Shown piece after piece: positions 15,656-15,694 of a DNA stretch of 15,694 nt. Each line of letters starts with the position of its first letter. Positions within the stretch are counted from its first letter, which is position 1. The position numbers and the translations under genes were made by a program. The notes below the pieces were generated by a model. That model ran no database searches and was not told the origin of the DNA. It worked only from the letters and a program-made list of their open reading frames with translations. The DNA lies in contig NZ_GG695997.1 of NCBI RefSeq assembly GCF_000159955.1, forward strand, positions 34,893 through 50,586. Reading direction: 5' to 3'. This stretch comes from Paenibacillus sp. oral taxon 786 str. D14 (GTDB lineage: Bacteria; Bacillota; Bacilli; Paenibacillales; Paenibacillaceae).

Positions 15656-15694
15656 ATGACGTTATTTGCTTATTTCCCGGATATTTCCCTTTGT

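Overview
The window looks like chromosomal DNA of a moderately GC-rich, low-G+C-phylum Gram-positive, most likely Paenibacillus or a close relative. This rests on what the sequence shows. Ribosome binding sites are strong AAGGAGG type, TTG and GTG starts are common, and intrinsic terminators are crisp. Several products look like Bacillus subtilis proteins (PpaC, YqkE, a YneQ-like protein, a PfeT/ZosA-like metal ATPase, a second-type peptide deformylase). The genus is inference; no rRNA, tRNA or CRISPR is present.

Layout. 1-1646 (-): a P1B-type metal efflux ATPase with an SPC motif, cut by the window start, with two Fur-like boxes flanking a leader hairpin. 1899-3267 (-): O-acetylhomoserine sulfhydrylase (metY) with terminator. 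3415-3944 (-): a broken ABC-transporter ATPase. 4043-6758 (-): a run of minus-strand genes, yqkE, a small membrane protein, a small XRE regulator overlapping def, and deoC. The def-deoC gap holds four copies of a 16-bp palindrome in an exactly symmetric nested arrangement. 6828-8226 (-): a metallo-beta-lactamase-fold hydrolase and an overlapping TetR regulator, behind two TetR-type operators placed over the promoter. 8323-8955 (+): a LysE/RhtB exporter. 8972-10702 (-): an APC amino-acid permease behind a leader with a strong promoter, a small ORF and a terminator. 10757-11749 (+): a second TetR regulator and a YneQ-like protein, ending in a terminator. 11814-12811 (-): Mn-dependent pyrophosphatase (ppaC). 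12926-15342 (+): an OmpR-type response regulator and histidine kinase, overlapping by ATGA, behind five direct repeats with about 11-bp period. 15355-15655: a decaying 15-bp tandem repeat.

Most genes are ordinary housekeeping or membrane functions (metal export, sulfur amino-acid synthesis, deoxynucleoside breakdown, N-terminal processing, amino-acid transport, pyrophosphate hydrolysis). The interest is in regulation and intergenic DNA: paired Fur-like boxes, the nested palindrome set, tandem TetR operators, the 11-bp array, the leader before the permease, and the 15-bp repeat tract. I found no convincing new defence or biosynthetic system.
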